Origin: Prevotella sp.
GTDB lineage: Bacteria; Bacteroidota; Bacteroidia; Bacteroidales; Bacteroidaceae
Length of the DNA stretch: 64,000 nucleotides
NCBI GenBank assembly: GCA_022641735.1
Contig: JALCDQ010000003.1
Span: 210,538-274,537, forward strand
Reading direction: 5' to 3'
Positions 1-8,994 of this stretch are shown here, one piece after another; the stretch's first letter is position 1; each line of letters begins with the position of its first letter. Under the pieces are notes generated by a model that worked only from the letters and a program-made list of their open reading frames with translations, searched no databases and was not told where the DNA came from. The translations under genes and the position numbers were made by a program.

Positions 1-954
1 AAGAATGGGACCATTACTCTTGACGGTAAGATTTATCAGCTCTTGAGCAACCACTTCCCTACTATAAATCCGAAGAATCCAATTGCATTGACGAAAGAAG
101 AGCAAAATCTGATGGACAAACTGCATCATTCTTTCAAGGTAAGCGAGAAGTTGCACAAGCATATTAATCTGATGCTTGGCCATGGATGCATGTATGCCAT
201 CTATAACAACAATCTGCTGTTCCATGCCTCTGTGCCATTGAATGCTGACGGAACACTGAAAGAGGTGGAGATTTATCCCGGCCGTAAATATAGCGGCAGG
301 CAGTTGATGCACCATACGGGAATGATGATTCGGCAGGCTTTCCAAAACGATTCCACCCCTGAAATACGGCAATATGCTCAAGACTATTTCCTCTATCTGT
401 GGTGTGGTCCTGACAGTCCACTCTTCGATAAGTCGAAGATGGCCACCTTTGAGCGTTATTTCATTGCTGAAAAGGAGACGCATCGGGAAGAGAAAGGAAA
501 CTACTTCAAACTGCGCGATGATGAGAAAATCATCGACTATATCTTAGATGCTTTCCAAGTGGAAGGACCTAATCGCCACATCATCAATGGCCATGTGCCT
601 GTTCATGTGGCAAATGGAGAGAACCCTATCAAGGCGAATGGCAAGCTGATGGTTATAGATGGAGGCTTTTCGCAGGCATTCCATAAGGAAACGGGAATTG
701 CCGGTTACACCTTGGTTTATCACAGCCGTGGCTTCCAATTGGTGCAGCATGAGCCCTTCACGAGCACTGCCGAGGCTATACAGAAAGGCACTGACATCAA
801 GAGTACTACGCAAATCGTGGAGATGAGCACGCATCGTATGCTGGTGGCAGATACCGACAAGGGTACTGAATTGAAGCAGCAAATTGATGACTTGGAGGAG
901 CTTCTCTATGCTTATCGTCATGGTTTCCTCACCGAAAGAGAGCGTAAGAAATAA
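1..954 (+). CDS. fbp: Fructose-1,6-bisphosphatase class 3, C-terminal part (5' truncated by window)
   Basis: The reading frame is already open at base 1, so the gene begins before the window; about 317 residues remain. The sequence matches the C-terminal part of the class 3 (Firmicutes/Bacteroides type) fructose-1,6-bisphosphatase family, which is normally about 650 residues. Recognisable stretches include LMLGHGCMYAIYNN, WCGPDSPLFDKSKM, INGHVPVH and MVIDGGFSQAFHKETGIAGY. The family hydrolyses fructose-1,6-bisphosphate to fructose-6-phosphate in gluconeogenesis in the cytoplasm. A TTG at base 43 could be mistaken for a start, but coding continues upstream of it. It converges on the DUF3127 gene, with a palindrome array and a terminator between them. 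Confidence 0.93.
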   Translation, partial: KNGTITLDGKIYQLLSNHFPTINPKNPIALTKEEQNLMDKLHHSFKVSEKLHKHINLMLGHGCMYAIYNNNLLFHASVPLNADGTLKEVEIYPGRKYSGRQLMHHTGMMIRQAFQNDSTPEIRQYAQDYFLYLWCGPDSPLFDKSKMATFERYFIAEKETHREEKGNYFKLRDDEKIIDYILDAFQVEGPNRHIINGHVPVHVANGENPIKANGKLMVIDGGFSQAFHKETGIAGYTLVYHSRGFQLVQHEPFTSTAEAIQKGTDIKSTTQIVEMSTHRMLVADTDKGTELKQQIDDLEELLYAYRHGFLTERERKK

Positions 955-998
955 CGGATAAAAAGAGTCCAATTTCCTATCACTAAGCAGGGCAATTG

Positions 999-1083
999 TA
1001 AAAAGTTATCTTTTACCCTGCAAACAACGGTCTTTTACAACGTAAACAACGATTGTTTACAAGGTAAAAGACCATTGTCTATA
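999..1083. repeat. 22-bp-period palindrome array, locus A (4 units)
   Basis: Four 19-bp imperfect palindromes start at 999, 1021, 1043 and 1065, separated by 3-bp spacers (CCT, AAC, AAG). The third unit, GTAAACAACGATTGTTTAC, is a palindrome with 8-bp arms. The array lies between two convergent genes and abuts the terminator of the minus-strand gene. The same unit recurs at other intergenic loci in the window. Confidence 0.85.
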
Positions 1084-1120
1084 AAAAAGAAGCTATGCCA
1101 TTCGATAAGACATAGCTTCT
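1083..1120 (-). terminator. Intrinsic terminator of the DUF3127 gene
   Basis: A perfect 10-bp stem (AGAAGCTATG at 1088-1097 with CATAGCTTCT at 1111-1120) is followed on the minus strand by six T residues. It lies 31 bp past the stop of the minus-strand gene ending at 1151. Confidence 0.85.
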
Positions 1121-1150
1121 CTCCTTATTTCAAAAGATTTTCTTCTATCT

Positions 1151-1579
1151 TTAGAAAGGCAGGTCATCGCTTGTTCCACCTTCAGCAGGTTGCTGTGGAG
1201 GGAATGGAACAGGATCAGCTGGAGCTGCACCTGGCTGAGCAGGAGCAGAGCCGATGACACCCGTTTGAGCTGTTGGCTGCACGCCTGGAGCGCCCAATGT
1301 AGCTGGGTCAACCAAGCGAACATCAAAGGCGCGGATGCTGTTAAACCAACGGCCCTGATATTCATGAGCATCAATATCAAAAGATACCATCACTTCCTGA
1401 CCTACTTGTATGTTGAACCTTGTCAGTCTGTCACTTCCAAAGACATCAAACACCATCTTATGAGGATAAGTTTCGTGAGTCTCAAGAACGAAACTCTGAG
1501 CCTTCCATTCTTGCCCCGAACGTGCAGATACACCACCCCTTTCAGGCATCACAGCAATAATTTTTCCTTGTAAATCCAT
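1151..1579 (-). CDS. DUF3127 protein with SSB-like acidic C-terminal tip
   Basis: This 142-residue protein matches the DUF3127 family, which is common in Bacteroidota. Residues 1 to about 95 (MDLQGKIIAVMPERGG... VGQEVMVSFDIDAHEYQGRWFN) look like a small OB-type beta barrel. The remainder is a Pro/Ala/Gly-rich linker ending in DDLPF. That layout of OB fold, flexible linker and acidic tip ending in Pro-Phe matches bacterial single-stranded DNA-binding proteins, whose tip recruits repair and replication partners. Binding of nucleic acid is an inference; the family has no function known to me. The gene diverges from dnaN and ends in a strong terminator. No convincing promoter was found; TAATTTCG in the 5' region is only a near match. 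Confidence 0.82.
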   Translation of the reverse strand: MDLQGKIIAVMPERGGVSARSGQEWKAQSFVLETHETYPHKMVFDVFGSDRLTRFNIQVGQEVMVSFDIDAHEYQGRWFNSIRAFDVRLVDPATLGAPGVQPTAQTGVIGSAPAQPGAAPADPVPFPPQQPAEGGTSDDLPF

Positions 1580-1682
1580 TTCAAATAATATATTTAAAGT
1601 TTATTCATTAGCTACTAAATAACCATTTCGATTGCGAAATTAATAAAATAGTTCTAAAATACGAAACTTTTCTCGCTATTTT

Positions 1683-1714
1683 TTTGCTTTACCCAATCGT
1701 TTTTTGTATTTTTG
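1683..1714 (+). promoter_or_regulatory. Promoter of the dnaN operon
   Basis: TTTG at 1683-1686 and TATTTTTG at 1707-1714, 20 bp apart, match the Bacteroidota -33/-7 pattern (TTTG, 19-20 bp, TAnnTTTG). Transcription should begin a few bases downstream, giving a leader of about 35 nt before dnaN. Confidence 0.75.
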
Positions 1715-1753
1715 TACCTAATAAGACAGAAAGAACTAAAAAATTAAATACTC

Positions 1754-2878
1754 ATGAGATTTACCTTATCAAGCACTGCCTTAAGCAGTCGTCTTCAAAC
1801 TCTTTCGAGAGTAATAAGCAGTAAGAACGCCCTCCAAATCCTGGATTGCTTCTTATTTGATGTTCATAATCAACAGCTCACCATAACTGCATCCGATAGT
1901 GAGAACGTTATGCAATCGGTCATTAAATTGGATGAATGCGACGGTGAAGGAAGTTTTGCAGTATCTAACCGCACTATTCTCGATGCCATGAAAGAACTTG
2001 CAGAGCAGCCTCTTCAATTCAATGTTGACACGGAGAACTTCACTATCAAGATTGTTTATCAGAACGGTCTTTATAATTTTACGGCACAAAATGCCGAGGA
2101 CTTCCCACATCTTCAGGCTATCCCTGATGGTGCAACCGTCATTACCATTGATTCTGGCATGCTGAGTGACAACATCAACCGCTCTCTCTTTGCTACTGCA
2201 CAAGATGAGCTTCGTCCTGTCATGAATGGTATTTACTTTGATTTGACGGCTGATGCATTGGCTATCGTTGCAAGTGACGGCCATAAGTTGGTGCGCAACA
2301 AGAATTTCACGATTAAGAGCGATACTCCTGCTTCTTTCATTCTCCCTAAAAAACCGGCTCAACTGCTGAAGAATGTCTTAGGAAAAGACGGTGGAGATGT
2401 TGTCATCAAATTTGATGACCGCAGTGCTGAGATTCGTTTTGCCGACGGCACATTAAACTGTCGCCTCATCGAAGGCCGTTATCCGAATTACAATTCTGTG
2501 ATCCCACAGAATAATCCTAATCAAGTGACGATTGACCGCCGCTCATTGCTTGGCGCATTGAGACGCGTATTGCCATTTGCAAGTGAGAGCAGTCAGCTCA
2601 TCCGCTTCCATCTCGAAATGGGCAAGTTAGAGCTTTCTTCTGAGGATATCGACTTTGCTACAAGTGCTAAAGAAAGCATTACCTGCGACTATACTGGGCA
2701 GCCTATGAACATCGGATTTAAAGGCAGTTCCCTCACAGAAATCCTAACCAACCTTGAAAGTGATGAAGTGGTTCTTCAGTTAGCAGACCCAAGTCGCGCA
2801 GGAATTATCCTTCCAGCCGTGCAACCGGAAAATGAAGACGTGCTGATGCTCATCATGCCAATGTTGCTGAATGATTAA
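1754..2878 (+). CDS. dnaN: DNA polymerase III subunit beta (sliding clamp)
   Basis: The 374-residue product has the length and sequence of the bacterial beta clamp. The start MRFTLSSTALSSRLQTLSRVI, the central VVIKFDDRSAEIRFADGT and RLIEGRYPNYNSVIP stretches, and the C-terminal end in the LIMPM(L) form are typical. The clamp forms a dimeric ring on DNA and tethers the replicase and repair factors. It is the first gene of a rightward run with an epsilon-type exonuclease (17 bp downstream) and later recN, so the context is replication and repair. Away from the oriC/dnaA context, this arrangement is usual for Bacteroidota. Confidence 0.97.
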   Translation: MRFTLSSTALSSRLQTLSRVISSKNALQILDCFLFDVHNQQLTITASDSENVMQSVIKLDECDGEGSFAVSNRTILDAMKELAEQPLQFNVDTENFTIKIVYQNGLYNFTAQNAEDFPHLQAIPDGATVITIDSGMLSDNINRSLFATAQDELRPVMNGIYFDLTADALAIVASDGHKLVRNKNFTIKSDTPASFILPKKPAQLLKNVLGKDGGDVVIKFDDRSAEIRFADGTLNCRLIEGRYPNYNSVIPQNNPNQVTIDRRSLLGALRRVLPFASESSQLIRFHLEMGKLELSSEDIDFATSAKESITCDYTGQPMNIGFKGSSLTEILTNLESDEVVLQLADPSRAGIILPAVQPENEDVLMLIMPMLLND

Positions 2879-2895
2879 TAATCAGAAACTGAATT

Positions 2896-3750
2896 ATGAA
2901 ATTAAATCTTACAAAGCCCTTGATTGTCTTCGATTTGGAGACAACGGGGCTTGATATCGTTAATGACAAAATCATACAAATATCTTATATTAAGGTATAT
3001 CCAGATGGCAAAGAAGAGCGTGAAAACATCTTTGTAAACCCAGGAAAGCCAATTCCTGCTGTGGTTACCCAACTCACAGGCATCAGCGATGAGGATGTAA
3101 AAAATGCTCCAAGTTTCAAAGAAATATCCTCTTCACTCAGTGAAAAATTCAAAGGATGTGATTTCGCTGGTTTCAACTCTAATCACTTTGATATACCTAT
3201 GCTGGCAGAAGAGTTCCTCCGAGTGGGTGTTGACTTCGATTTCTCTAAGTCCCGCCTCATCGATGCGCAAAACATTTACCACAAAATGGAACGTCGCAAC
3301 CTGGCTGCTGCTTATAAATTCTATTGCGGCCATAAGATGGAGGAAGACTTTGAAGCCCATCGTGCCGACCAAGACACAGAAGCTACCTATCGGGTATTGC
3401 AAGGTCAACTGGATAAATATAATCCTGAAACTGCTGAAGAGCCAGAGCGTGCTCTTCCAAACGATATGGATACCTTGGCTGAATTTTCCAAAACCAATGA
3501 TAACGTCGACTTTGCAGGTCGCATCATTTGGCAGGAAATGAAAGACAAAGATAACAATATCCTCACCGATGCCAAAGGAAATCCCCGCAAACAAGAGGTG
3601 TTCAACTTCGGTAAATACAAAGGTTGGGTTGTCTCCGATGTACTTCATAGAGATCCAGGCTATTATTCTTGGATGCTGTCATCTGATTTTACCAACGACA
3701 CCAAACAGGTGCTTACTCGAATTAGACTGAGAGAATTCAACCAAAAGTAA
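2896..3750 (+). CDS. dnaQ: DEDDh 3'-5' exonuclease, DNA polymerase III epsilon-like
   Basis: This 284-residue protein has an N-terminal DEDDh exonuclease domain (about residues 8-175). Exo I is VFDLETTG, Exo II is FAGFNSNHFDIPML, and Exo III is EAHRADQDTEATYRVL, with the catalytic His and Asp in the last block. About residues 230-280 (VFNFGKYKGWVVSDVLHRDPGYYSWML) resemble the small C-terminal domain found after the exonuclease in ExoX-type enzymes. It is therefore either the proofreading epsilon subunit or an ExoX-like repair nuclease. The position directly after dnaN favours a replisome role, but the symbol is tentative. Confidence 0.85.
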   Translation: MKLNLTKPLIVFDLETTGLDIVNDKIIQISYIKVYPDGKEERENIFVNPGKPIPAVVTQLTGISDEDVKNAPSFKEISSSLSEKFKGCDFAGFNSNHFDIPMLAEEFLRVGVDFDFSKSRLIDAQNIYHKMERRNLAAAYKFYCGHKMEEDFEAHRADQDTEATYRVLQGQLDKYNPETAEEPERALPNDMDTLAEFSKTNDNVDFAGRIIWQEMKDKDNNILTDAKGNPRKQEVFNFGKYKGWVVSDVLHRDPGYYSWMLSSDFTNDTKQVLTRIRLREFNQK

Positions 3751-3788
3751 GGCTTCAGCGTATATGCTATCCATCAAAAGGTATTGAT

Positions 3789-4640
3789 ATGAAATATAAA
3801 ATCATCCTTTTCATCATTACTATACTGACCAGTGTTTCAGCTGCTGCACAGCAAAATACGGATGATGGGCTCTATTGCAAATTTTCAAACATGCCAAAAT
3901 TGCAAAGTTCCATTATCCATTTAGCTCAAGCAGCTCCGAAATACTTTGTCGTAACAGATAATGCAATGGATAACTATGCAAAGGCCAAAGAATTGGCTTC
4001 ATCCATGAAATTAGACAAGGACAACTGCTGGAAAGACCTTGCCAAAGCTTATAAGGCTCTGTCATACGTTGCTTGCGGAATGATTCTTGTCGAGGCTATC
4101 ACAAAAGCCGGCATCACAAAGAATATGGATATCGCTGACAGAGTCACAACCATGCGCATTCAGAAAGATCCGAATACGATTAAATCCAACAAAAATCTTC
4201 ACCTCATGGAGCTGAAGTCTGATTCTGACTTCGTGTTTCTCTGCAATGTATTGGATATCAAGAGCAGTTATGATATAAGCGGAATGCACAAAGAATACGA
4301 GAACATGCTCGATTCCTCCTATAGCACATTAGATTCAGACATAGCATTTATCAATTTTCAACTATACAACCGCAGTTTCTTCTTTGACTATATTCCACTC
4401 ATCATCGGACTCTATCAAAATACAAATCAAGCAAATCTGATGGCACAAGAAACAATGCTTATTGGTGAAAACCTGGATAAGATTCCCCACTTCACTAAAG
4501 GAATTTCGGACGAAGGAACTATGAATCAGATATTCAGTCAAACTGATGAGATTATAGGTTATCGGGCAAAACTGATTGAACTGATGGCGAATGGACTGGA
4601 ATTAGTCACAAAAAGAAATAAACTTATAAGCGAAATATGA
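3789..4640 (+). CDS. Secreted alpha-helical protein of unknown function
   Basis: The 283-residue product begins with a clear signal peptide (MKYKIILFIITILTSVSAAAQ, cut after AAA or AQ). The rest looks largely helical, with no motif I recognise. There are three Cys in the mature part (YCKF, DNCW, ACGM). It sits 38 bp after the exonuclease gene and its stop overlaps the DUF4835 start (ATGA), which argues for co-transcription and coupled translation with the envelope protein downstream. In related genomes this position often holds coaBC (recalled, not checked). I assign no function. Confidence 0.7.
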   Translation: MKYKIILFIITILTSVSAAAQQNTDDGLYCKFSNMPKLQSSIIHLAQAAPKYFVVTDNAMDNYAKAKELASSMKLDKDNCWKDLAKAYKALSYVACGMILVEAITKAGITKNMDIADRVTTMRIQKDPNTIKSNKNLHLMELKSDSDFVFLCNVLDIKSSYDISGMHKEYENMLDSSYSTLDSDIAFINFQLYNRSFFFDYIPLIIGLYQNTNQANLMAQETMLIGENLDKIPHFTKGISDEGTMNQIFSQTDEIIGYRAKLIELMANGLELVTKRNKLISEI

Positions 4641-5545
4641 GAAGATTCAAGACAATAATCAGTGCATTCATCCTTTTAGGCTTTGCTACTATCAGCAATG
4701 CCCAGGAATTGAATGCGAAGATTACTATCAATCATTCTCAGATACAAGGAACAGATGAAAGTGTATTTGATAACTTGAAGACCACTCTTGAACAGTTTGT
4801 CAATGAACGTCAATGGACAAATCTGCAATTTCAAAAGAACGAGCGCATCAACTGCAACTTCAATATCACTATCACAAAATACGATAATTCTTCAAATATC
4901 TTCACTTGTAAGACTATCATTCAGGCAAATCGGCCGGTATATAACTCGGCTTATACTTCCACCTTATATAATAATACAGACAACGATTTCAATTTTGAGT
5001 TTGCACAGTTTGACCAACTGAACTTCAATGAAGAAAGCATCAGCAACCAACTAACGGCACTCTTTGCATACTATGCCTATCTCATCATAGGAATAGACCT
5101 CGATAGTTTTTCTCCACTCGGAGGAGAAAACATTCTGCAAAGATGTATGAACCTGACAAATAATGCACAGAATCTAAGTTTCGCAGGATGGAAGTCTTTT
5201 GAAAACGACCGTAATCGCTATGCCATCATTAACGATTATCTTGATGGAGCTATGCGTCCATTCAGACAAATGCAATACGATTATTATCGCAATGGTCTTG
5301 ATGAAATGGCCAATAATGCAGAAAGAGGAAGGACTAACATATCCACAGCTTTAGAGCAACTCAAAAAGTGCCATGAAGACAAGCCAATGAGCATGTTACC
5401 ACAGATATGGACAGACTTCAAACGCGATGAACTTGCCAATATCTATAAAGGAAAAGGAACTCAAAAAGAAAAGGAGACTATTTACGATATTCTCTTTAGT
5501 ATTAATGCCAGTCAAAATGAGGCTTGGTCAAAAATCAAAGAATAA
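4637..5545 (+). CDS. DUF4835 family secreted protein (PorD-like)
   Basis: The 302-residue product has a signal peptide (MRRFKTIISAFILLGFATISNAQ) followed by ELNAKITINHSQIQGTD, the characteristic opening of the DUF4835 family. Members are restricted to Bacteroidota and some databases name them PorD, linked to the type IX secretion system. Other family hallmarks are the FAYYAYLIIGIDLDSFSPLGG block and a late NRYAIINDYLDGAMRPFRQ segment. The protein is likely periplasmic or outer-membrane associated. It starts by a 4-bp overlap with the gene before and ends 2 bp before the recN start codon. The DUF4835-recN pair is familiar in this phylum; a role in secretion remains inference. Confidence 0.85.
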   Translation: MRRFKTIISAFILLGFATISNAQELNAKITINHSQIQGTDESVFDNLKTTLEQFVNERQWTNLQFQKNERINCNFNITITKYDNSSNIFTCKTIIQANRPVYNSAYTSTLYNNTDNDFNFEFAQFDQLNFNEESISNQLTALFAYYAYLIIGIDLDSFSPLGGENILQRCMNLTNNAQNLSFAGWKSFENDRNRYAIINDYLDGAMRPFRQMQYDYYRNGLDEMANNAERGRTNISTALEQLKKCHEDKPMSMLPQIWTDFKRDELANIYKGKGTQKEKETIYDILFSINASQNEAWSKIKE

Positions 5546-5547
5546 TT

Positions 5548-7206
5548 ATGCTTCGACAATTATATATCCAACATTTTGCACTCATTGATGAGCTGAATAT
5601 TCACTTTAAGCCTGGCTTTTCAGTAATAACTGGAGAAACAGGGGCAGGAAAAAGTATTATACTCGGTGCTATTGGACTCCTTTTGGGTAACCGTGCTGAT
5701 GCTAAGCAAATCAAAGTCGGGGAAGATAAATGCATTATTGAGGCTCATTTCGACCTGTCAAAATATAATATGCAGTCATTCTTCGAAGAAAACGACCTTG
5801 ACTATGATGACACCGATTGCATTCTTCGCCGTGAGATAAACAGTAATGGGAAGAGCCGGGCTTTCATCAACGACATACCTGTTGGACTGACTATAATCCG
5901 TGAACTTGGCGAACATTTGATAGATATTCATAGTCAACATCAGAACTTATTGCTCCAAAAGGAAAATTTCCAACTTAATGTTGTCGATATCTTTGCTAAC
6001 GATAAGCAACAGATAACTATTTATAAACAAGCATTAGAGGAATACAGAGATATCGATAAAAGGCTGTCCCAACTAAAGGAAAACATAGCTAAGATAAAGG
6101 AAAACGAAGAGTATTTCCGCTTTCAGGTAGATGAACTCGAAAAAGCCAATCTATCAGAAGGTCAGCAAGAACAACTTGAAGAAGAAAGTAGCACGCTTAC
6201 ACATGCAGAAGAAATCAAGACTGCTCTTTATGAGGCCGATAATGCTCTGAATAATGAAGACAATGGTATCGTAGCACAATTGAAATCTGCGATACAGACA
6301 TTAAATAATGTATGCAACGTTTACCATTCTGCTAAAGTCGTCAATGAACGGCTGGATTCTGCATATATCGAATTGAAAGATATTGCGGAAGAGATTAACA
6401 AAGACATTGAAGACATTGATTTCGACCCACAACGTCTCGAGAATATCAATACTCAACTTGACACCATCTATTCATTACAGCAAAAGTTTCATGTGGATTC
6501 CGTAAGAGATTTACTCGACATTCTAGCTGATTTGAAGCAACAACTTCATAGTATAGAATACAACGATGAAGAAATTGCTGCCCTTGAAAACGAGAAGGAC
6601 AAACAATTAAAGAATTGTATACAGCTAGCTTCAAAACTTACAGAACTTCGCAAAAAGGCTTCTAAGCAAATCGAAGAGGATTTGAAAAAACGCTTGATAC
6701 CTCTTGGAATTCCCAACATACGCTTTCAAGTAGACTTCTCTCCAAAGACTTTATCTGAAGATGGAGCTGATAAAATACAGTTCTTGTTCAGTGCCAATAA
6801 GAGCACGCCTTTGCAACCAATATCTGAAATAGCATCAGGTGGCGAGATTTCACGTGTAATGCTGTCTTTGAAAGCCATGATTAGCAGTGCTGTCAAACTT
6901 CCTACTATCATCTTCGATGAAATCGACACAGGGGTCAGTGGCAAAGTTGCAGAGATGATGGCACTGATTATGAAGGAGATGGGAGAAAACGACCGACAGG
7001 TCATCAGTATCACCCATTTGCCTCAAATAGCGGCTATGGGGTCGACACATTATCGCGTCACGAAGGAAGAAACTTCTCAAGGGACACTCAGTGAAATGAA
7101 AGAATTGTCACAAGAAGAGCGCATCCACGAAATAGCTCAAATGCTAAGTGGCAATAACATTTCCAATGCTGCAATAGAAAACGCAAAATCATTACTAAGA
7201 ATATGA
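5548..7206 (+). CDS. recN: DNA repair protein RecN
   Basis: This 552-residue SMC-like ATPase takes part in double-strand break repair. It starts at the ATG at 5548 (MLRQLYIQHFALIDELN); a TTG 24 bp upstream is in frame but overlaps DUF4835 and adds nothing conserved. Walker A is GETGAGKS near residue 30. A long coiled coil spans about residues 155-380. The ABC signature SGGEISRVML lies near residue 430, followed by Walker B PTIIFDEIDTGVSG. The full-length RecN layout is present with no breaks. Its stop overlaps the start of the next gene (ATGA). Confidence 0.97.
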   Translation: MLRQLYIQHFALIDELNIHFKPGFSVITGETGAGKSIILGAIGLLLGNRADAKQIKVGEDKCIIEAHFDLSKYNMQSFFEENDLDYDDTDCILRREINSNGKSRAFINDIPVGLTIIRELGEHLIDIHSQHQNLLLQKENFQLNVVDIFANDKQQITIYKQALEEYRDIDKRLSQLKENIAKIKENEEYFRFQVDELEKANLSEGQQEQLEEESSTLTHAEEIKTALYEADNALNNEDNGIVAQLKSAIQTLNNVCNVYHSAKVVNERLDSAYIELKDIAEEINKDIEDIDFDPQRLENINTQLDTIYSLQQKFHVDSVRDLLDILADLKQQLHSIEYNDEEIAALENEKDKQLKNCIQLASKLTELRKKASKQIEEDLKKRLIPLGIPNIRFQVDFSPKTLSEDGADKIQFLFSANKSTPLQPISEIASGGEISRVMLSLKAMISSAVKLPTIIFDEIDTGVSGKVAEMMALIMKEMGENDRQVISITHLPQIAAMGSTHYRVTKEETSQGTLSEMKELSQEERIHEIAQMLSGNNISNAAIENAKSLLRI

Positions 7207-8861
7207 AAAGAATTATGTATATAGCAATTGCACTCATGATGGCTTGCAATTGCAATGCTCAAATCGAGCGTTCCGCTAAATCCGTCTTTTCTTTAACTAC
7301 ATTCAAGAAAGACGGTTCTATATTGGCTTCCAGCCATGGAGTTTTTGTAGGTTCTGATGGTGAAGCTATATCTATTTGGACTCCCTTTATAGGAGCTGAC
7401 CATGCCACAGTCATTGACGCATTAGGTAACGAGATGGAAGTGACTTCTATCATCCAAGCTAATGAACTTTATGATGTCTGCAAATTCCAAGTCAGTGGTA
7501 AGACGAAACCAGCCCCTATTGCTAGCATTCCTGCTGCAAAAGGAGAGAAAATATGGATTATCGGTTATTCCAATAAGAGTCCTCAAGTAGACCAGCGAAA
7601 TATACAGCGCACCGAAACGTTCATGGATAAATATACCTATTACATCTTTTCTTCAAACATTCCAGATAATTCAGAAGGCTGCCCGTTTGTGAATTCCAAA
7701 GGAGAAGTGTTAGGCTTGCTGCAACATAGCAAGACCAATGAAGATATCTATGCGACAGATGCCCGTTACATAAATGACTTCAAAGTGAAAAATGGTCTTT
7801 ATATCAATGAACCCGCACTTAAACAAACCGCAATTCCTGTAGCCTTTCCTGAAGACCATGACCAAGCCTCTGTAATGCTTACATTGGCCCATGACCAGGG
7901 TGATTCCTTGAAATATGTCAAATACATCAATGCTTTCCTCAAGAAATATCCAACTGCTATTGAAGGATATAACGCACAAGCTGAAAATCAGATAAATGCT
8001 AATGACTTCGCTGGTGCTGCGACCACAATGGAGACGGCAATTAGCAAGGCAACCAAAAAAGATGAAGCCCACTCAGCCTATTCTCGTTTGATTTTCCAGA
8101 AAGAAATCTACAAAAGCCAGATGCCTTATGCATCCTGGAACTTAGATAAAGCCTTAGAGGAGGCCAAAGAGGCCTATAAAGCCAACCCTCTCCCTATCTA
8201 TCAACACCAACAGGCACAGATAGTCTTCGCAAAAGCTGATTATAACACAGCCTACGATATGTTTATGTCGCTCACCAAGACACCACTGCGCAACGGCGAG
8301 CTCTTTTATGAAGCTGCACAGTGTAAGACTCAATTGAAAGCTCCTCATAAAGACATTATGGAGTTGCTCGACAGTGCCATTGCTGCCTCTCCACAACCGC
8401 TTAATCAGATAGGAGCTCCTTATGTTCTTGCAAGGGGTACTGAATACTTCAACGCAGGTGAATACAAAAACTCCGTGATAGACTTTAACCGCTACGATTC
8501 GTTGATGAATGGCCGGCCTATTTCTAGTGAGTTCTATTATACTCGTGAAAAGGCAGAGATGCAGATTCACCAATATCAGCAAGCTCTGAATGACATTAAC
8601 CGTTCCATCTTGCTCTCTCGTGACCAACCAACCCTTTGGGCAGAAAAGGCTTCCATTCACTTGCGCTTCAATCAGTTGGATGATGCCATCAAGAGTGCAA
8701 CCATCTGTACACAAATAGCTCCAGAATATGCTGATGGCTATATTTTGCTAGGCGTGGCACAAATGACTAACAAGAATAAAGTTGAGGGAGAGAAGGCTCT
8801 TCTTAAAGCAAAAGAATTAGGAGATGCGCGAGCCGACGAATATTTGAAGAAATATAAGTAA
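7203..8861 (+). CDS. Secreted trypsin-fold (probably inactive) protein with TPR repeats
   Basis: The 552-residue product has a signal peptide (MKRIMYIAIALMMACNCNAQ). About residues 25-200 look like a trypsin/HtrA-type domain: KSVFSLTTFKKDGSILASSHGVFV, then a late NSEGCPFVNSKGEVLGL resembling the GNSGGPL region. The catalytic residues appear lost. The segment that should carry the His reads ISIWTPFIGAD, and the position three before the Pro is Glu rather than Ser. Residues from about 225 to the end form TPR-like helical repeats. It is probably a periplasmic binding or scaffold protein, not a protease. It overlaps recN by 4 bp and ends the run before tRNA-Arg. Confidence 0.75.
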   Translation: MKRIMYIAIALMMACNCNAQIERSAKSVFSLTTFKKDGSILASSHGVFVGSDGEAISIWTPFIGADHATVIDALGNEMEVTSIIQANELYDVCKFQVSGKTKPAPIASIPAAKGEKIWIIGYSNKSPQVDQRNIQRTETFMDKYTYYIFSSNIPDNSEGCPFVNSKGEVLGLLQHSKTNEDIYATDARYINDFKVKNGLYINEPALKQTAIPVAFPEDHDQASVMLTLAHDQGDSLKYVKYINAFLKKYPTAIEGYNAQAENQINANDFAGAATTMETAISKATKKDEAHSAYSRLIFQKEIYKSQMPYASWNLDKALEEAKEAYKANPLPIYQHQQAQIVFAKADYNTAYDMFMSLTKTPLRNGELFYEAAQCKTQLKAPHKDIMELLDSAIAASPQPLNQIGAPYVLARGTEYFNAGEYKNSVIDFNRYDSLMNGRPISSEFYYTREKAEMQIHQYQQALNDINRSILLSRDQPTLWAEKASIHLRFNQLDDAIKSATICTQIAPEYADGYILLGVAQMTNKNKVEGEKALLKAKELGDARADEYLKKYK

Positions 8862-8864
8862 AAA

Positions 8865-8896
8865 TTTGGTATTATCACGCAAATTCATTACTTTTG
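8865..8896 (+). promoter_or_regulatory. Promoter of tRNA-Arg
   Basis: TTTG at 8865-8868 and TACTTTTG at 8889-8896, spaced by 20 bp, lie 14 bp before the mature tRNA 5' end. The -33 element starts four bases after the stop codon of the preceding gene. Confidence 0.75.
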
Positions 8897-8909
8897 CACC
8901 CGATTTGAT

Positions 8910-8984
8910 GGTCTCGTAGCTCAGTTGGATTAGAGCAACAGCCTTCTAAGCTGTGGGTCCTGGGTTCGAATCCCAGCGGGATCA
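8910..8984 (+). tRNA. tRNA-Arg (anticodon TCT)
   Basis: The 75-nt cloverleaf has acceptor arms GGTCTCG and CGGGATC, D arm AGCTCAGTTGG, anticodon stem ACAGC/GCTGT with loop CTTCTAA (anticodon TCT, reading AGA/AGG), and T arm TGGGTTCGAATCCCA. The discriminator base is A. CCA is not encoded and must be added after transcription. Confidence 0.96.
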
Positions 8985-8994
8985 CTAAAACAAA

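Noticed and set aside
544..972. Antisense ORF of 142 codons opposite the fructose-bisphosphatase gene
   Set aside because: It is a shadow of a strongly conserved enzyme gene, with no promoter or family resemblance.
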